Shown: positions 47,008 to 59,015 of the stretch, one piece after another
How the letters are laid out: each line of letters begins with the position of its first letter
Position numbering within the stretch: the stretch's first letter is position 1
NCBI GenBank assembly: GCA_026224825.1
Contig: JAMFRO010000050.1
Location: forward strand, 1 to 64,000
Reading direction: 5' to 3'
DNA from: a bacterium
Lineage (GTDB): Bacteria; Pseudomonadota; Alphaproteobacteria; Acetobacterales; Acetobacteraceae
DNA length: 64,000 nucleotides
Made by a program: the position numbers and the translations under genes
The notes under the pieces: model-generated
Database searches by the model: none
Told to the model about the DNA's origin: nothing
What the model saw: only the letters and a program-made list of their open reading frames with translations

Positions 47008-49484
47008 GGTTTTTTTCTGCCCTTGAGCTGCTCGCGCAAATCTTCCGGCGCATCAGGATAGGCGTCCAGGAAGGCGCGTAATATTGAAGTGGCTTCCGCG
47101 CCGCGGTTGAGCTGGTGCAGAGCGATCACCTCGCCGCGCAAAGCGGACCAGAACAGCGGGTCGGCCGGCTGGTCCTTGGGTGTCTGCTTCACCAGAGCAT
47201 CGCGCAGCCGCGCGAAACTGGCCGCGCCGCGCCGCAAATCGTCTTTCTGTTGCAGGAACAACATGCCGGCGGCGAACAGCGCATCCCACGCCACGGCGTT
47301 CAGGGGCGGGCGCAGTTTGATGAGCGCCGGGTCCACCACGGGCAGAAGTGCCCGGGCGGGTGCGTAGGCTGCCTGATTGACCAGCATCGAGAAGGCATTG
47401 AAGGCGAGTTCGGTCAGCCGCAGCTCATCCACGCCTGCCGTGCGCAACGCCTCCAGCCGGGCCGGCACATTTTCAGGCGTACCGCCGCCGGGCTGCGCGT
47501 CCAGGAACAGCAGCGAGATCAGCGCATCCAGCCGCGCCGCCGGCGGGCATAGAGCCATATAGGGCTCCAGCCCGGCGGCCAGTTCCTGTGCCTCGGCAAA
47601 GCTGCCGCTATTCACCAGCCGGATAAACCCGTCGGTATAAATCGCGGCAAGCCTTGCGGCATCGCTACCACCCTGGCTGCGCGCGGCTTGGCTACGTGCG
47701 GCCGCCTTGCGGGCGGCCTCCAGCGGGCGGCGCTGGAGCAGAAATATCAGCTCGGCCCAGCGCGCCCCCTCGGCATGGGCACCGGGCATTGTGTCCAGAT
47801 TTTGCAGCACGGGCTCGCGGGCCAGCAGCGCTTCGGCTTCATCGAGCTGCCCGGCATTGACCAGCCCGGTGAAGGCGCTGAGCAGCGCGTCATCGGTATT
47901 ATCGCCATTGGCCTGCAACGCCGCCACATAGGAGAGCGCGCGCCGCGTATCGCCGCCCTGGGCAAGGTGGAAATTCACCAGGCTGAGCAGAATATTGCGT
48001 GTCAGCCCGGCGGGAATGCTTTGTGCCGGCAGCTCCGGCAGGGTCTCCCGCAGCGCCGCCGCAACGGTAATCTCACCAGCACTCACCAGCTCCACAAAAA
48101 CCCGCCAACTGATTTCCTCATTACCCAGCGCGCTCACCTGGGCCACCACCTCCGGCCTGCCGGCCGCGGCGGCGCAGATCAGCAATTCCGTCCGCAACAG
48201 CTCACCCAGGCTGGCGGAAAGCCCATCCACCAGCGAGCGCTGGGCCAGCGCGTCCAGCAATGCATCCACCGCCTCGGCGGCCAGCCGCAGCAACGGTTCA
48301 AGCTGAGCCCGGCTCTGCCCGGCCTGGAGCAGCCGCATCGCCCGGCCGAACAGGATCATGCCAAGCCCGAGCGGCATCAGCCCGCAGAGTTCGGCGAGGC
48401 TGGTGTCGGCGGCCCCCGCCGGCAGCGCCGTCATGCTGTTCAGGTCCAGCCCGAAACGCAGCTTTACCGCCGGCAGCAATGCATCCCAGGCGGCATCGGC
48501 CGCCGCCCAATCGCCGTCATTGGCGGATTCGAAAATACCACGCCCGGCAAAGCCAAGGCGCAGATCGCTGTGCTCCGGGCTGATCCGGGCCCGCTCCACC
48601 AGATAATGCCGGTATGTCGCGCGGCGGGCCACCTGGTCCTCCAGCAGCGTGAAGGGTGCTGCGGAGGCATAAGCGACGAGCGAGGTGCCATCATGCACAA
48701 TGCGCGTATGAAAAAAGCCGGCGGCGCGCAGCGCTATATCCAGGCTTTTTTCGGTCTGCAGCACGGTATGTGCGCCGGGCGAGAGCAGCGGCAGCAGGCT
48801 TGCGGCCGGTGTTGCCGGGTTGATGAAATCGGCGTCCGGGGTCGAGAGGATCAGCACCCCGGTTTCCCCCAATGCCCGCCGCATGATGAGCAGAAAAGCG
48901 ATGGGGTAGGAAATATGCTCGAGCAGCTCCGTCGCCACCGCGACATCCCAGGGGCCGAGCTCCAGATGCCTGACGGCGAAATATTCCTGCTTCAGCGGCA
49001 GCCCAAGCTCCTGCAGGCCGAAGGCGGCGAGCGGCGAGGGGTCGTACCCCACCCCGTCCCACCCGCGCGCGCGGATGCAAAAATCCAGCCCGAAGCCGAA
49101 GGCGCCGCCGATCTCCAGCACTTTCGCGCCGCGCGGCTTGTCCAGTGCGGCGAGCTGGGCCGTGATCGGCCAGATGCCGGCGCCAAGCTGCACCTGGTAG
49201 CTGTCCCAGCCGAGCTGGATCAGCCGCTCCGTGCTGTAATCCATCATCATGGTATTATCGACAAAGCGCACCGCGCAGGCCGGGCATGTCTGCACGATGA
49301 ACCGGTGCTCGTCCTCATGCGGGTCGGGCGGGTTGAACACGATGTCCAGCATCTGCCGCACCTGCCCTTGCGTCCCGCAATTCGGGCACAAAGCCCGTGC
49401 GGTCCGTCCCTCCAGCCACTCGATCTCGATATGCGGCGAGAGGGCGATCTTGCGGCTGTCCGCCATCGGAAGAGTCGCCGTCAT
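47004..49484 (-). CDS. Zn-ribbon SAM methyltransferase with long helical repeat tail
   Basis: 826 residues. C33xxC36 and C67xxC70 form a zinc-ribbon. A methyltransferase core with VLEIGGAFGFGLDFC (about 121) and a DVAVATELLEHISYP region follows. Residues 350-826 are a helical, Ala/Leu-rich tail with TPR-like repetition. It may modify a glycan end, as in O-antigen capping proteins. It overlaps the RgpF gene by 4 bases. Confidence 0.72.
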   Translation of the reverse strand: MTATLPMADSRKIALSPHIEIEWLEGRTARALCPNCGTQGQVRQMLDIVFNPPDPHEDEHRFIVQTCPACAVRFVDNTMMMDYSTERLIQLGWDSYQVQLGAGIWPITAQLAALDKPRGAKVLEIGGAFGFGLDFCIRARGWDGVGYDPSPLAAFGLQELGLPLKQEYFAVRHLELGPWDVAVATELLEHISYPIAFLLIMRRALGETGVLILSTPDADFINPATPAASLLPLLSPGAHTVLQTEKSLDIALRAAGFFHTRIVHDGTSLVAYASAAPFTLLEDQVARRATYRHYLVERARISPEHSDLRLGFAGRGIFESANDGDWAAADAAWDALLPAVKLRFGLDLNSMTALPAGAADTSLAELCGLMPLGLGMILFGRAMRLLQAGQSRAQLEPLLRLAAEAVDALLDALAQRSLVDGLSASLGELLRTELLICAAAAGRPEVVAQVSALGNEEISWRVFVELVSAGEITVAAALRETLPELPAQSIPAGLTRNILLSLVNFHLAQGGDTRRALSYVAALQANGDNTDDALLSAFTGLVNAGQLDEAEALLAREPVLQNLDTMPGAHAEGARWAELIFLLQRRPLEAARKAAARSQAARSQGGSDAARLAAIYTDGFIRLVNSGSFAEAQELAAGLEPYMALCPPAARLDALISLLFLDAQPGGGTPENVPARLEALRTAGVDELRLTELAFNAFSMLVNQAAYAPARALLPVVDPALIKLRPPLNAVAWDALFAAGMLFLQQKDDLRRGAASFARLRDALVKQTPKDQPADPLFWSALRGEVIALHQLNRGAEATSILRAFLDAYPDAPEDLREQLKGRKKP

Positions 49485-49497
49485 GTGAACAGCCGCC

Positions 49498-51198
49498 TCA
49501 TTGGAACAGCTCGGGCACCCGTGCCTTCAGCGCCTCGTTCAGCTCCTCGCGCCGTGCCCACAGGCCGCGGTACCAGTCGCTCCGCGCTTCTACCTGGTAG
49601 GCCAGCATGCGCTTGGCGCTCACATAGGCCCGCGCCGCATCGGCCATGCGCTTCGTCGCTTCCGGATAGGCCAGCAGCCGCAGCAGCGAGCTGCGCAGCT
49701 CCGCCGGGTCGCGGAACAGCAGCCCGGTCTTGCCGTCCTGGATCACGCTGCCATACACCACCGGGCTCGCCAGTGCCGCCACGCGCGCGGCCCCGGCCTC
49801 GATGAATTTAAGGTCCGATTTGGCGCGGTTGAACACGGTATCGCCCAGCGGCATGAAGCTGATTTCCGCCTGGCAGAGCATCTTTTTATAGGTCGCGTAA
49901 TCGCCCATCGGCTCGAAGCTCTTATGCGGCGTTTCCAGCGCGTTATAGAAGCCCTCGTCGAACATCACATGGAAGCGCAAGCGTTCGCCCACGGCCCGGG
50001 AGACCTCATTAAGCACCGGCATATAGGGTGCCCAATCCGCCTGGCGGTTGAGTGCCGCGAAGAACAGCGTCATCTGCTCGGGGTTGGCAAAATTATGCGG
50101 CGCCGGCAGCTCGTACACCCCGTTGGGGAACACCGCCACCTCGGGGTTGCGCGCCACCAGCACCTCGGCCAGCGGCACCGTGCTGGTCTGCACCGCATGC
50201 ACGCCGCGGAAGCTGTACATATTGTCGATATCCAGCCCGCGCTGCTCCAGGAACATCGGGTGGTCGTCGAATTCGGTGACGATCAGATAGCCTTTGTCCA
50301 GCAGCCGGCGCAGGCGCTGCAAGCCGGCCGGGCCGGAGAGCAGCGGCCGGTGCAGCACCGCGATGCGCGGTATCTCGGGAGCGACGGGGCTGATCGCCTC
50401 CTCGCTCTGCACCGTGCTCAGCAAAGAGCTGTCGGTGCTCAGCGCGCGCATCGGCTCCACCACGCGGACATCCGAAACCCCGCCCTGCGGCGCCAGCATG
50501 GTGGCGGCGATCTCGACATGGCCGGGCGACCCCTTGCGCGCGCGCCAGATGAACTGGATCGGCCAGGCGCGCTTGAAATAATCCTGCGGGTTGACGCCGA
50601 TGGCCTGCAGCGCCGGCACCATGGCCTGGGTGAATTGCTCGGCCTTTTCCTGCGGCGCCGGGCGTGGTGTGAGATCCGCCAGCTCCAGCCCGGCGGCACC
50701 CAGCGCCGCCCCCATGGTGCGCGATGTGAACCAGCGCAGATGGGTTTTATCGAGCAGCCCCTCGCTCTCATAATCGAAGGTGCCCAGCAGCAGCCGGGCG
50801 GCAAAGCGCCAGTTCTCGATATTGGGCATGCACACCAGCACGGTGCCCTGCGGCGACAGATATTTCACATGCTCGGCCAGCAGCGCCCAGGGGTCGACCA
50901 GATGTTCCAGTATGTCGCCATAGATGATGCAGTCGATCCCGTCCGGCACCTCGAACGGCATGGGGGTGGCTTCCACATCGCCGCACGCCACCTCGGTCAG
51001 CCGCAGCCGGGCCTGTGCCGCCACCTCCTCATCCGCATCAATCCCCAGCACGCGGCAATTAGGGTTCCGGCGCAAATAGGCCGCCCCCAGCGCGCCCTGG
51101 CCGCAGCCGACATCCAGCACCGTCTTCGCGTTCAGCGGAATCTTATCCAGCAGCTCCGGATTGGCATAATCGGGATAATGCTTATGCGGGAGTTTCAA
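49498..51198 (-). CDS. Methyltransferase-glycosyltransferase fusion
   Basis: 566 residues from TTG 51198, which has GAGGAA 8 bases ahead. Residues 20-110 hold a methyltransferase core (TVLDVGCGQGALGAAYLRR); about 290-566 a GT-like domain (IAVLHRPLLSGPAGLQRLRRL, then VAVFPNGVYELP). No ATG is in frame near the core. It probably works on the same glycan as its neighbours. Confidence 0.75.
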   Translation of the reverse strand: MKLPHKHYPDYANPELLDKIPLNAKTVLDVGCGQGALGAAYLRRNPNCRVLGIDADEEVAAQARLRLTEVACGDVEATPMPFEVPDGIDCIIYGDILEHLVDPWALLAEHVKYLSPQGTVLVCMPNIENWRFAARLLLGTFDYESEGLLDKTHLRWFTSRTMGAALGAAGLELADLTPRPAPQEKAEQFTQAMVPALQAIGVNPQDYFKRAWPIQFIWRARKGSPGHVEIAATMLAPQGGVSDVRVVEPMRALSTDSSLLSTVQSEEAISPVAPEIPRIAVLHRPLLSGPAGLQRLRRLLDKGYLIVTEFDDHPMFLEQRGLDIDNMYSFRGVHAVQTSTVPLAEVLVARNPEVAVFPNGVYELPAPHNFANPEQMTLFFAALNRQADWAPYMPVLNEVSRAVGERLRFHVMFDEGFYNALETPHKSFEPMGDYATYKKMLCQAEISFMPLGDTVFNRAKSDLKFIEAGAARVAALASPVVYGSVIQDGKTGLLFRDPAELRSSLLRLLAYPEATKRMADAARAYVSAKRMLAYQVEARSDWYRGLWARREELNEALKARVPELFQ

Positions 51199-51301
51199 AC
51201 TCGTCTTTCCTCGGGGCTGGCCTCGCGGCTGGGGTTGCTGGCGAGAGGCCGCTGCGCCGTGCCGGCCACGGGTGCGAAACCGGTCTCTCGTTCGGGGTTG
51301 G

Positions 51302-52615
51302 TCACGCAGCACTCCGGCCGATGCCGGCATAGGTGAAGCCCGCCGCGCGCAAGGTGCCGGGGTCGAACACATTGCGCAGATCGACGACGACATTGCCCCG
51401 CATCAGCTCCTTCAGCCGGGCGGGCGCCAAAGCGCGGAACTCGTTCCATTCCGTTATGAGTACAAGCGCATCCGCCCCGGTCAAGGCCCCTGCGGCATCC
51501 GGTTTCAGTTGCACGCCGGCGGGCAGCAGCGCCCGGGCCGCCGTCATCGCCTCCGGATCGTATGCCTGGACGGTGGCGCCGCGCGACGCCAGCCCCAGGA
51601 TCAACGGCAGTGACGGCGCATCGCGCATGTCATCGGTCTCGGGCTTGAAGGAGAGGCCGAGCACGGCGATGGTCTTGCCCCGCACATCGCCGCCGCAGGC
51701 CGCCACCACGCGCGCGGCCATGGATTCCTTGCGCGCATCATTCACCGCCACCACGGATTGGATCAGCCGCGACGGCGCCCCCGCCTCCTCGGCGATGCGC
51801 ATCAGCGCCAGTGTGTCCTTGGGGAAGCAAGAGCCGCCAAACCCAGGCCCCGCATGCAAAAACTTGCGCCCGATCCGCCCATCCAGCCCGATCCCGCGCG
51901 CCACGTCATTCACATCCGCGCCGACTTTCTCGCACAGATCCGCCATCTCGTTAATAAATGTGATCTTCATCGCCAGAAACCCGTTGGCGGCATATTTGAT
52001 CAGCTCGGCCGTCTCCAACCCGGTGAACAGGATCGGCGTCTCGATGAGATAAAGCGGGCGGTAGAGCCGGCGCATCATCTCACGTGCCTGCTCGCCATCA
52101 GTGCCCACCACCACCCGGTCCGGGCGCATGAAATCGCCGATCGCACTGCCCTCGCGCAGGAATTCAGGGTTGGAGGCCACTTCCACGGCGAGGTCCGGGC
52201 GCAGGCGTTTGGCCATCTCCAGGATTTTCCGCCCGGTGCCGACCGGCACGGTGGATTTGGTCACGATCACGGCCGGATGGTCGAGCGCCTTGAGCACCTG
52301 TTCCACGGCGGCGAACACATAGGTCAGATCCGCATGGCCATCGCCGCGCCGGGTGGGCGTGCCGACGGCGATAAAAATGGCCTCGGCCTCGGCGATGCCC
52401 TGTTCCAGCGTGGTGGGAAAGGTCAGGCGCCCGGCGGCCGTGTTGTCCTTGACCAGCTTGTCCAGCCCAGGCTCGTAGATGGGGATCTTCCCCTCCAGCA
52501 GCATCTGCCGCTTCGTGGCATCGGCCTCCACCACCGCCACCGACACGCCGAATTCCGCGAAACACGCGCCGGACACCAGCCCGACATAACCGCCACCAAT
52601 AATCGCAATCTTCAC
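51302..52615 (-). CDS. ugd: UDP-glucose 6-dehydrogenase
   Basis: 437 residues. GGGYVGLVSG (7-16) binds NAD; Cys263 in GPGFGGSCFPKD is catalytic; the C-terminal GLSFKPETDDMRDAP is typical. It makes UDP-glucuronate for surface polysaccharides. A gap of about 100 bases separates it from the downstream fusion gene. Confidence 0.95.
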   Translation of the reverse strand: MKIAIIGGGYVGLVSGACFAEFGVSVAVVEADATKRQMLLEGKIPIYEPGLDKLVKDNTAAGRLTFPTTLEQGIAEAEAIFIAVGTPTRRGDGHADLTYVFAAVEQVLKALDHPAVIVTKSTVPVGTGRKILEMAKRLRPDLAVEVASNPEFLREGSAIGDFMRPDRVVVGTDGEQAREMMRRLYRPLYLIETPILFTGLETAELIKYAANGFLAMKITFINEMADLCEKVGADVNDVARGIGLDGRIGRKFLHAGPGFGGSCFPKDTLALMRIAEEAGAPSRLIQSVVAVNDARKESMAARVVAACGGDVRGKTIAVLGLSFKPETDDMRDAPSLPLILGLASRGATVQAYDPEAMTAARALLPAGVQLKPDAAGALTGADALVLITEWNEFRALAPARLKELMRGNVVVDLRNVFDPGTLRAAGFTYAGIGRSAA

Positions 52616-52709
52616 GCGCCGCTCTCCCGCTTGGATACTGCCTGCCGCTTCTGGCGTGGTGCCGCCACGGCGGCAAGCCCTATTGTGTTACATGCGCCCG
52701 GGAATCTCG

Positions 52710-52852
52710 CGAGGCTGTTTCAGAAGTCACTCTGGCGGCCGTCTAGCGGCGCTTTTCTGTGCGCCGGTGCTCACGTACAAACGTACGCTCCGCGCCGGTG
52801 CTCAAAAATCACCACTATACGACTCACCAGAGTGACTTCTGAAACAGCCTCG
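52710..52852. repeat. MITE-like element with 26-bp inverted ends
   Basis: 26 bases at 52710-52735 are repeated exactly inverted at 52827-52852. The inner part has two copies of GCGCCGGTGCTCA (52761-52773 and 52792-52804) and a CGTAC-AAAC-GTACG hairpin. No coding capacity. Such 140-bp elements with TIRs look like MITEs moved by an IS (IS5-like ends are a guess). No clear target duplication was seen. It fills much of the ugd/wecA-like gap. Confidence 0.75.
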
Positions 52853-52897
52853 ACCGCTCTTCAATTTTATGCCGGTTTCCGCCATGGTCCGGCGCGC

Positions 52898-53968
52898 ATG
52901 ACCATTTCATCCGTCCTGGCCCCGCTCGCTCTGCCCCGCCACCTCGCCCTCATGGGCGGGCTGGCGATCTTTTCCGCCATCATCGTCCGCATCATGATCT
53001 TCATCGGCGTGCCGGACCGCCCCAATGCCCGCAAGGCGCACACCCATACCACGCCCAAATCCGGCGGGGTCGGTATCGTCGCCGCCTTCATCCTCGGCGT
53101 GCTGCTGCTGTACTACCACGGCCAGGTCTCCCGCCTGGCGCCGGGCTATTTCATCGGCGTCATCGCCGCCGCGGTGCTCATGGCCGGTATTTCCCTGCTG
53201 GACGACATCCTCGACCTCTCCTTCCTCATCAAGCTCGCCACCCAGCTCATCGCGGCCCTCGTGGCGGTGGCCTCCGGGCTGGTGGTGCACACATTGTCTC
53301 TGCCGCATCTCGGCGTGGTGGATATCGGCTGGGCCGGCCTGCCCCTCACCGTGTTCTTCCTGCTCTTCGTCACCAATGCGATGAATTTCATCGACGGGCT
53401 GAACGGGCTGGCCTCCGGTGTCACTCTCATCGCCTGCCTGTTCCTGGCCGGTATCGCCGGGCTGTGCGGCGGGTTCTTCGTCTATACGGCGGCCTTGCTG
53501 CTGGCTGGCGGCGTGCTGGGCTTCCTGCCGTATAACTACCCGCGCGGCAAAATCTTCATGGGCGATGTCGGCAGCCAGTTCTGCGGCTTCATGCTGGCCT
53601 TGTTCGGCGTCGCCGCCACCAGGTTCGAGGGCGTGCCCCTCTCCTTCCTGCTGGTCCCCTTTCTGCTCTCTGGCGTCCTCTACGACGTTACCTTCACCCT
53701 CATCCGCCGCAGCCTGGCCCGCGAAAACATCGCCCGCGCCCATAACGGCCATCTCTACCAGGTGGTCCGCCGCGCCGGCATGGATGCCCGCCTCGTCGCC
53801 GCCATCCATTGGGGCTTTGCCATCATCGGCGGGCTCACCGCCATCGCCTTCCTGTGCACATCGGAATGGGAGCGCATCGCCATTGGCCTGGCGCCGCTTG
53901 CGGTGCAACTGGCCTGGACGGATTACGTCGTCCGCCGTGCCCGTGCGGCCAATATAGAGAAATGGTAG
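52898..53968 (+). CDS. MraY/WecA-type undecaprenyl-phosphate sugar-phosphate transferase
   Basis: 356 residues with about 10 membrane segments. LLDDILDLSFLIKLATQ, NAMNFIDGLNGLASG and IFMGDVGSQFCGF are the catalytic loops. It links a sugar phosphate to undecaprenyl phosphate, starting a surface glycan. The ATG at 52898 is chosen because the long open frame upstream lies antisense to ugd. Confidence 0.9.
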   Translation: MTISSVLAPLALPRHLALMGGLAIFSAIIVRIMIFIGVPDRPNARKAHTHTTPKSGGVGIVAAFILGVLLLYYHGQVSRLAPGYFIGVIAAAVLMAGISLLDDILDLSFLIKLATQLIAALVAVASGLVVHTLSLPHLGVVDIGWAGLPLTVFFLLFVTNAMNFIDGLNGLASGVTLIACLFLAGIAGLCGGFFVYTAALLLAGGVLGFLPYNYPRGKIFMGDVGSQFCGFMLALFGVAATRFEGVPLSFLLVPFLLSGVLYDVTFTLIRRSLARENIARAHNGHLYQVVRRAGMDARLVAAIHWGFAIIGGLTAIAFLCTSEWERIAIGLAPLAVQLAWTDYVVRRARAANIEKW

Positions 53969-53969
53969 G

Positions 53970-54689
53970 CTAAATTCCGAACACCACGATCATCACCGGC
54001 AGAAAAAGCGACGTGATCACCCCGTTCAGCCCAATGGCCAGCCCGGCGAACGCCCCGGCGGTCTCATCGATCGTCAGCATCCTTGCCGTGCCGAGCCCAT
54101 GCATCGCCACGCCGGCCGCCAGCCCGCGTGCCCGCCAATCGGTCACGCGCCCAACCCGGAACACGACCGGATAGACCAGAATCCCGAACATCGCCGTGAT
54201 CATCACGAACACGGCGGTGAGCGATGGGTTGCCGCCCAGGTCCTGCGCGATGCCCATGGCAATCGGCGTGGTTACGGATTTGGGCCCGAGCGAGATGATG
54301 ACCATGCGCGGCGCATGAAGCGCGCGCAGGATCAGCATGGCTGAGCCCGCCGCCACCATGGAGCCGGCGGTGAGCGACACGATGATGGCCAGAAAATTGC
54401 GTTTTATCACTGGCCAGTTGGCGTACATCGGCACGGCCAGCGCCACCGTCGCCGGCCCCAGCAGAAACTGGATATATTCCGCGCCTGAAAAATAGGTCTG
54501 GTAGCTGGTGTGGGTGAGCAGCAAAAGTGCGGCGGTGAGGACAATCGCCATCACGGTCGGGTTGCTCAACGCATGGTGCCCGGCGCGTATGTCGATGGCG
54601 CGCGCAACTTCCCACATGCACAAGGTGATGGTGAGCCAGAGCAGCGGCTGCGTCCGCAGATAGACCCAGATATGGAAGAAATTATGCAT
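53970..54689 (-). CDS. lrgB: LrgB-type membrane protein
   Basis: 239 residues, about six membrane segments. IISLGPKSVTTPIAMGIAQDLGG and ARMLTIDETAGAFAGLAIGLNG are LrgB/CidB signatures. With LrgA it may affect murein hydrolase release or metabolite export. The ATG overlaps lrgA by 8 bases. Confidence 0.88.
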   Translation of the reverse strand: MHNFFHIWVYLRTQPLLWLTITLCMWEVARAIDIRAGHHALSNPTVMAIVLTAALLLLTHTSYQTYFSGAEYIQFLLGPATVALAVPMYANWPVIKRNFLAIIVSLTAGSMVAAGSAMLILRALHAPRMVIISLGPKSVTTPIAMGIAQDLGGNPSLTAVFVMITAMFGILVYPVVFRVGRVTDWRARGLAAGVAMHGLGTARMLTIDETAGAFAGLAIGLNGVITSLFLPVMIVVFGI

Positions 54690-55035
54690 CGGCCGCGTCC
54701 GCGCGCCGCATAAACCGCTGCATGATAATGCCCGTGACAAGCAGCCCCAGCACGGTGGACACCGGAATGGCGATGACCAATGCCAGCGCATTTTGCTTCA
54801 GCACGGTCAGCTCGCCCACCACCCCCACACCGGCCGGCACGAACAATAGCCCCATATGCTTCAGCAGCCCCTGGCTGGTCTCCCGCAATTCCGCCCCCGG
54901 CCCGCCACGGTACAAAAACACCGCCACCAGGATCACAAACCCCAGCACCGGCCCCGGCATGGGTAGGCCCAGCGCCTGTTGCAGCACCGTGCCGGCCAGT
55001 TGGCACAGCAGTAAAATCGCCAATGCGCGAATCAT
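54682..55035 (-). CDS. lrgA: CidA/LrgA-type membrane protein
   Basis: 117 residues, four membrane segments, with PMPGPVLGFVILVAVF and LFVPAGVGVV typical of holin-like CidA/LrgA. Paired with lrgB downstream. Confidence 0.88.
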   Translation of the reverse strand: MIRALAILLLCQLAGTVLQQALGLPMPGPVLGFVILVAVFLYRGGPGAELRETSQGLLKHMGLLFVPAGVGVVGELTVLKQNALALVIAIPVSTVLGLLVTGIIMQRFMRRADAADA

Positions 55036-55105
55036 TCCGCAGCTCCTTTACTCTTGCCGGCCCAGGCCCCAGTTTGTTCAGTACCTTAGTGTTGCAGGCT
55101 AACAA

Positions 55106-56002
55106 ATGCCAAGCTGGCAGTCCTACCTCGTCCACCCGTTTCTGCGCTTTTACGTCAAACGCCGCCTGGCCCGCGCCACCTCGGCCGGTGTCGCGCGCAA
55201 CCTGCTCACCCCCGTGCCGCCCTTGCCAGGTGCCCGCTTTACGCTCGACAATCTCGGTGGCGTCCCCGGTGAATGGGTGCACGGCCTCACGCCACCTGAA
55301 GCAACCCTGCTCTACCTGCATGGCGGCGGCTATTTCACCTGCTCGCCCATCTCCCACCGCGCCATCACCAGCGCCTTCGCCTTGCGCGGCTTCGCCGTCT
55401 ACGCGCCCGATTACCGCCTGGCCCCTGAAAACCTCTTCCCCGCCGCGGTGGATGACGCTCTTGCCACCTACCGCGCCCTCATCGCGCAAACCCCGCCCGA
55501 GCGCTTGGTCATCGCCGGGGATTCCGCCGGCGGCGGGCTGGCCCTGGCCTTGGCTCTGGCCGCCAAAGCCGAAAATCTGCCTTTGCCCGGCTGCATCATC
55601 CTCTTCTCACCCTGGACCGACCTGGCCTGCACCGGCGCCTCGCTTGAAACCAATGCCACCCGCGAAAGCATGCTCTACGCCCCGCGCATGAACGAAGCCG
55701 CGGCAAACTACCTCGGCACCGCCGACCCCAAAAACCCCCTGGCCTCGCCCCTCTACGGCGACCTCACCGGTCTGCCCCCCACCCTCATCCACGTCAGCAA
55801 CCGCGAAATCCTGCTCGATGACTCCACCCGCCTGGCCACCCGCATCCGCGCGGCGGGCGGCAAAGTGGACCTCACCATCTGGCCAAACCTCCCCCATGTC
55901 TGGCAGATCAGCCAGACCATCCTGCCCGAAGCCCGCAAATCGCTCGATCAGGCCGCCAGCTTTGCCAAATCCGCCCTTGCATCTGTGGCCCTGCCGGCGT
56001 AA
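55106..56002 (+). CDS. Alpha/beta hydrolase, HSL-type esterase
   Basis: 298 residues. The HGGG oxyanion motif (72-75), nucleophile Ser140 in GDSAGGG, acid in the SNREILLDDS region (near 238) and His near 263 (LPHVWQ) form a full active site of the hormone-sensitive-lipase-like family. Substrate unknown. It diverges from the lrgAB pair. Confidence 0.9.
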   Translation: MPSWQSYLVHPFLRFYVKRRLARATSAGVARNLLTPVPPLPGARFTLDNLGGVPGEWVHGLTPPEATLLYLHGGGYFTCSPISHRAITSAFALRGFAVYAPDYRLAPENLFPAAVDDALATYRALIAQTPPERLVIAGDSAGGGLALALALAAKAENLPLPGCIILFSPWTDLACTGASLETNATRESMLYAPRMNEAAANYLGTADPKNPLASPLYGDLTGLPPTLIHVSNREILLDDSTRLATRIRAAGGKVDLTIWPNLPHVWQISQTILPEARKSLDQAASFAKSALASVALPA

Positions 56003-56062
56003 ACGCGGGCTCCTTTGCTGCCGGTCGGGATCGGCGGCGCAAAACCTATTGGAGCTGACACG

Positions 56063-56290
56063 GTGAAATCGAACATTCATCCGGACTATCACGAGGTCAA
56101 CATCATCATGACCGATGGGACGGAATTCAAAACCCGCTCCTGCATGGGCAAGGAAGGCGATACCCTCCGCCTCGATATCGATCCCAAGTCCCACCCGGCC
56201 TGGACCGGCGTGCAGCGCATCATGGACACCGGCGGCCAGGTCGCCAAGTTCAACAAACGCTTCGCCTCCATCGGCACGCGCAAGGGTTAA
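56063..56290 (+). CDS. rpmE: 50S ribosomal protein L31
   Basis: 75 residues beginning [20 protein letters not shown] from a GTG (56063) with GGAG ahead. It lacks the CxxC pair (zinc-free form), with only one Cys (RSCMGKE), as common in alphaproteobacteria. Confidence 0.93.
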   Translation: MKSNIHPDYHEVNIIMTDGTEFKTRSCMGKEGDTLRLDIDPKSHPAWTGVQRIMDTGGQVAKFNKRFASIGTRKG

Positions 56291-56319
56291 TCCCCCGGGT
56301 GGTTTGGGGTTGGTTAAAA

Positions 56320-56512
56320 AGGCCAGGGGCTCCGCCCCTGGACCCCGCTGGGGCCTGAGGCCCCAGACCCCCGCTACTTAAGACTTAAAAAAGAGGCCTG
56401 CCTCCCCGGTGTTTCAAACACCGAAGTGGCAGGCCTCTTTTTTAAGTCTTCAACTAATGGGGTCTGGGCCTCAGGCCCAGTGGGGGTCGAGGGGGCGAAG
56501 CCCCCCGCCTTT

Positions 56513-56515
<3 letters not shown>
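56320..56515. repeat. Modular hairpin repeat, copy 2
   Basis: A nested palindrome. The outer halves (about 56330-56379 and 56451-56515) carry GGGGCCTGAGGCCCC-type boxes. The 23-base inner arms (56380-56402 and 56428-56450) are exact inverses, and their loop holds GGTGTTT-CA-AAACACC. Poly-A/T flanks suggest bidirectional termination between rpmE and proB. Confidence 0.8.
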
Positions 56516-58629
<2,114 letters not shown>

Positions 58630-58635
58630 TTACTC

Positions 58636-58663
58636 AAATAAAAAAGCCGGCTTGCGCCGGCTT
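58636..58663 (-). terminator. Rho-independent terminator after rpmA
   Basis: On the minus strand AAGCCGGC-GCAA-GCCGGCTT is followed by a T run. It ends rplU-rpmA transcription or attenuates read-through into obgE. Confidence 0.85.
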
Positions 58664-58715
58664 CTGTAGGGTGAGGCGCGAAGCGTTTTGGCGCACGCGA
58701 ACCCCGTGTGCAGGA

Positions 58716-59003
<288 letters not shown>

Positions 59004-59015
59004 TTTGTGTGCTCC

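Noticed and set aside
47688-51336. Long plus-strand open frames (705 and 611 codons) opposite the polysaccharide genes
   Set aside because: Same reason: they are Arg/Gln/His-rich mirror frames of genes with methyltransferase motifs.
51758-52897. A longer N-terminus for the WecA-like protein running antisense through ugd
   Set aside because: Sequence before the ATG at 52898 lacks membrane-protein character and overlaps ugd and the MITE-like element.
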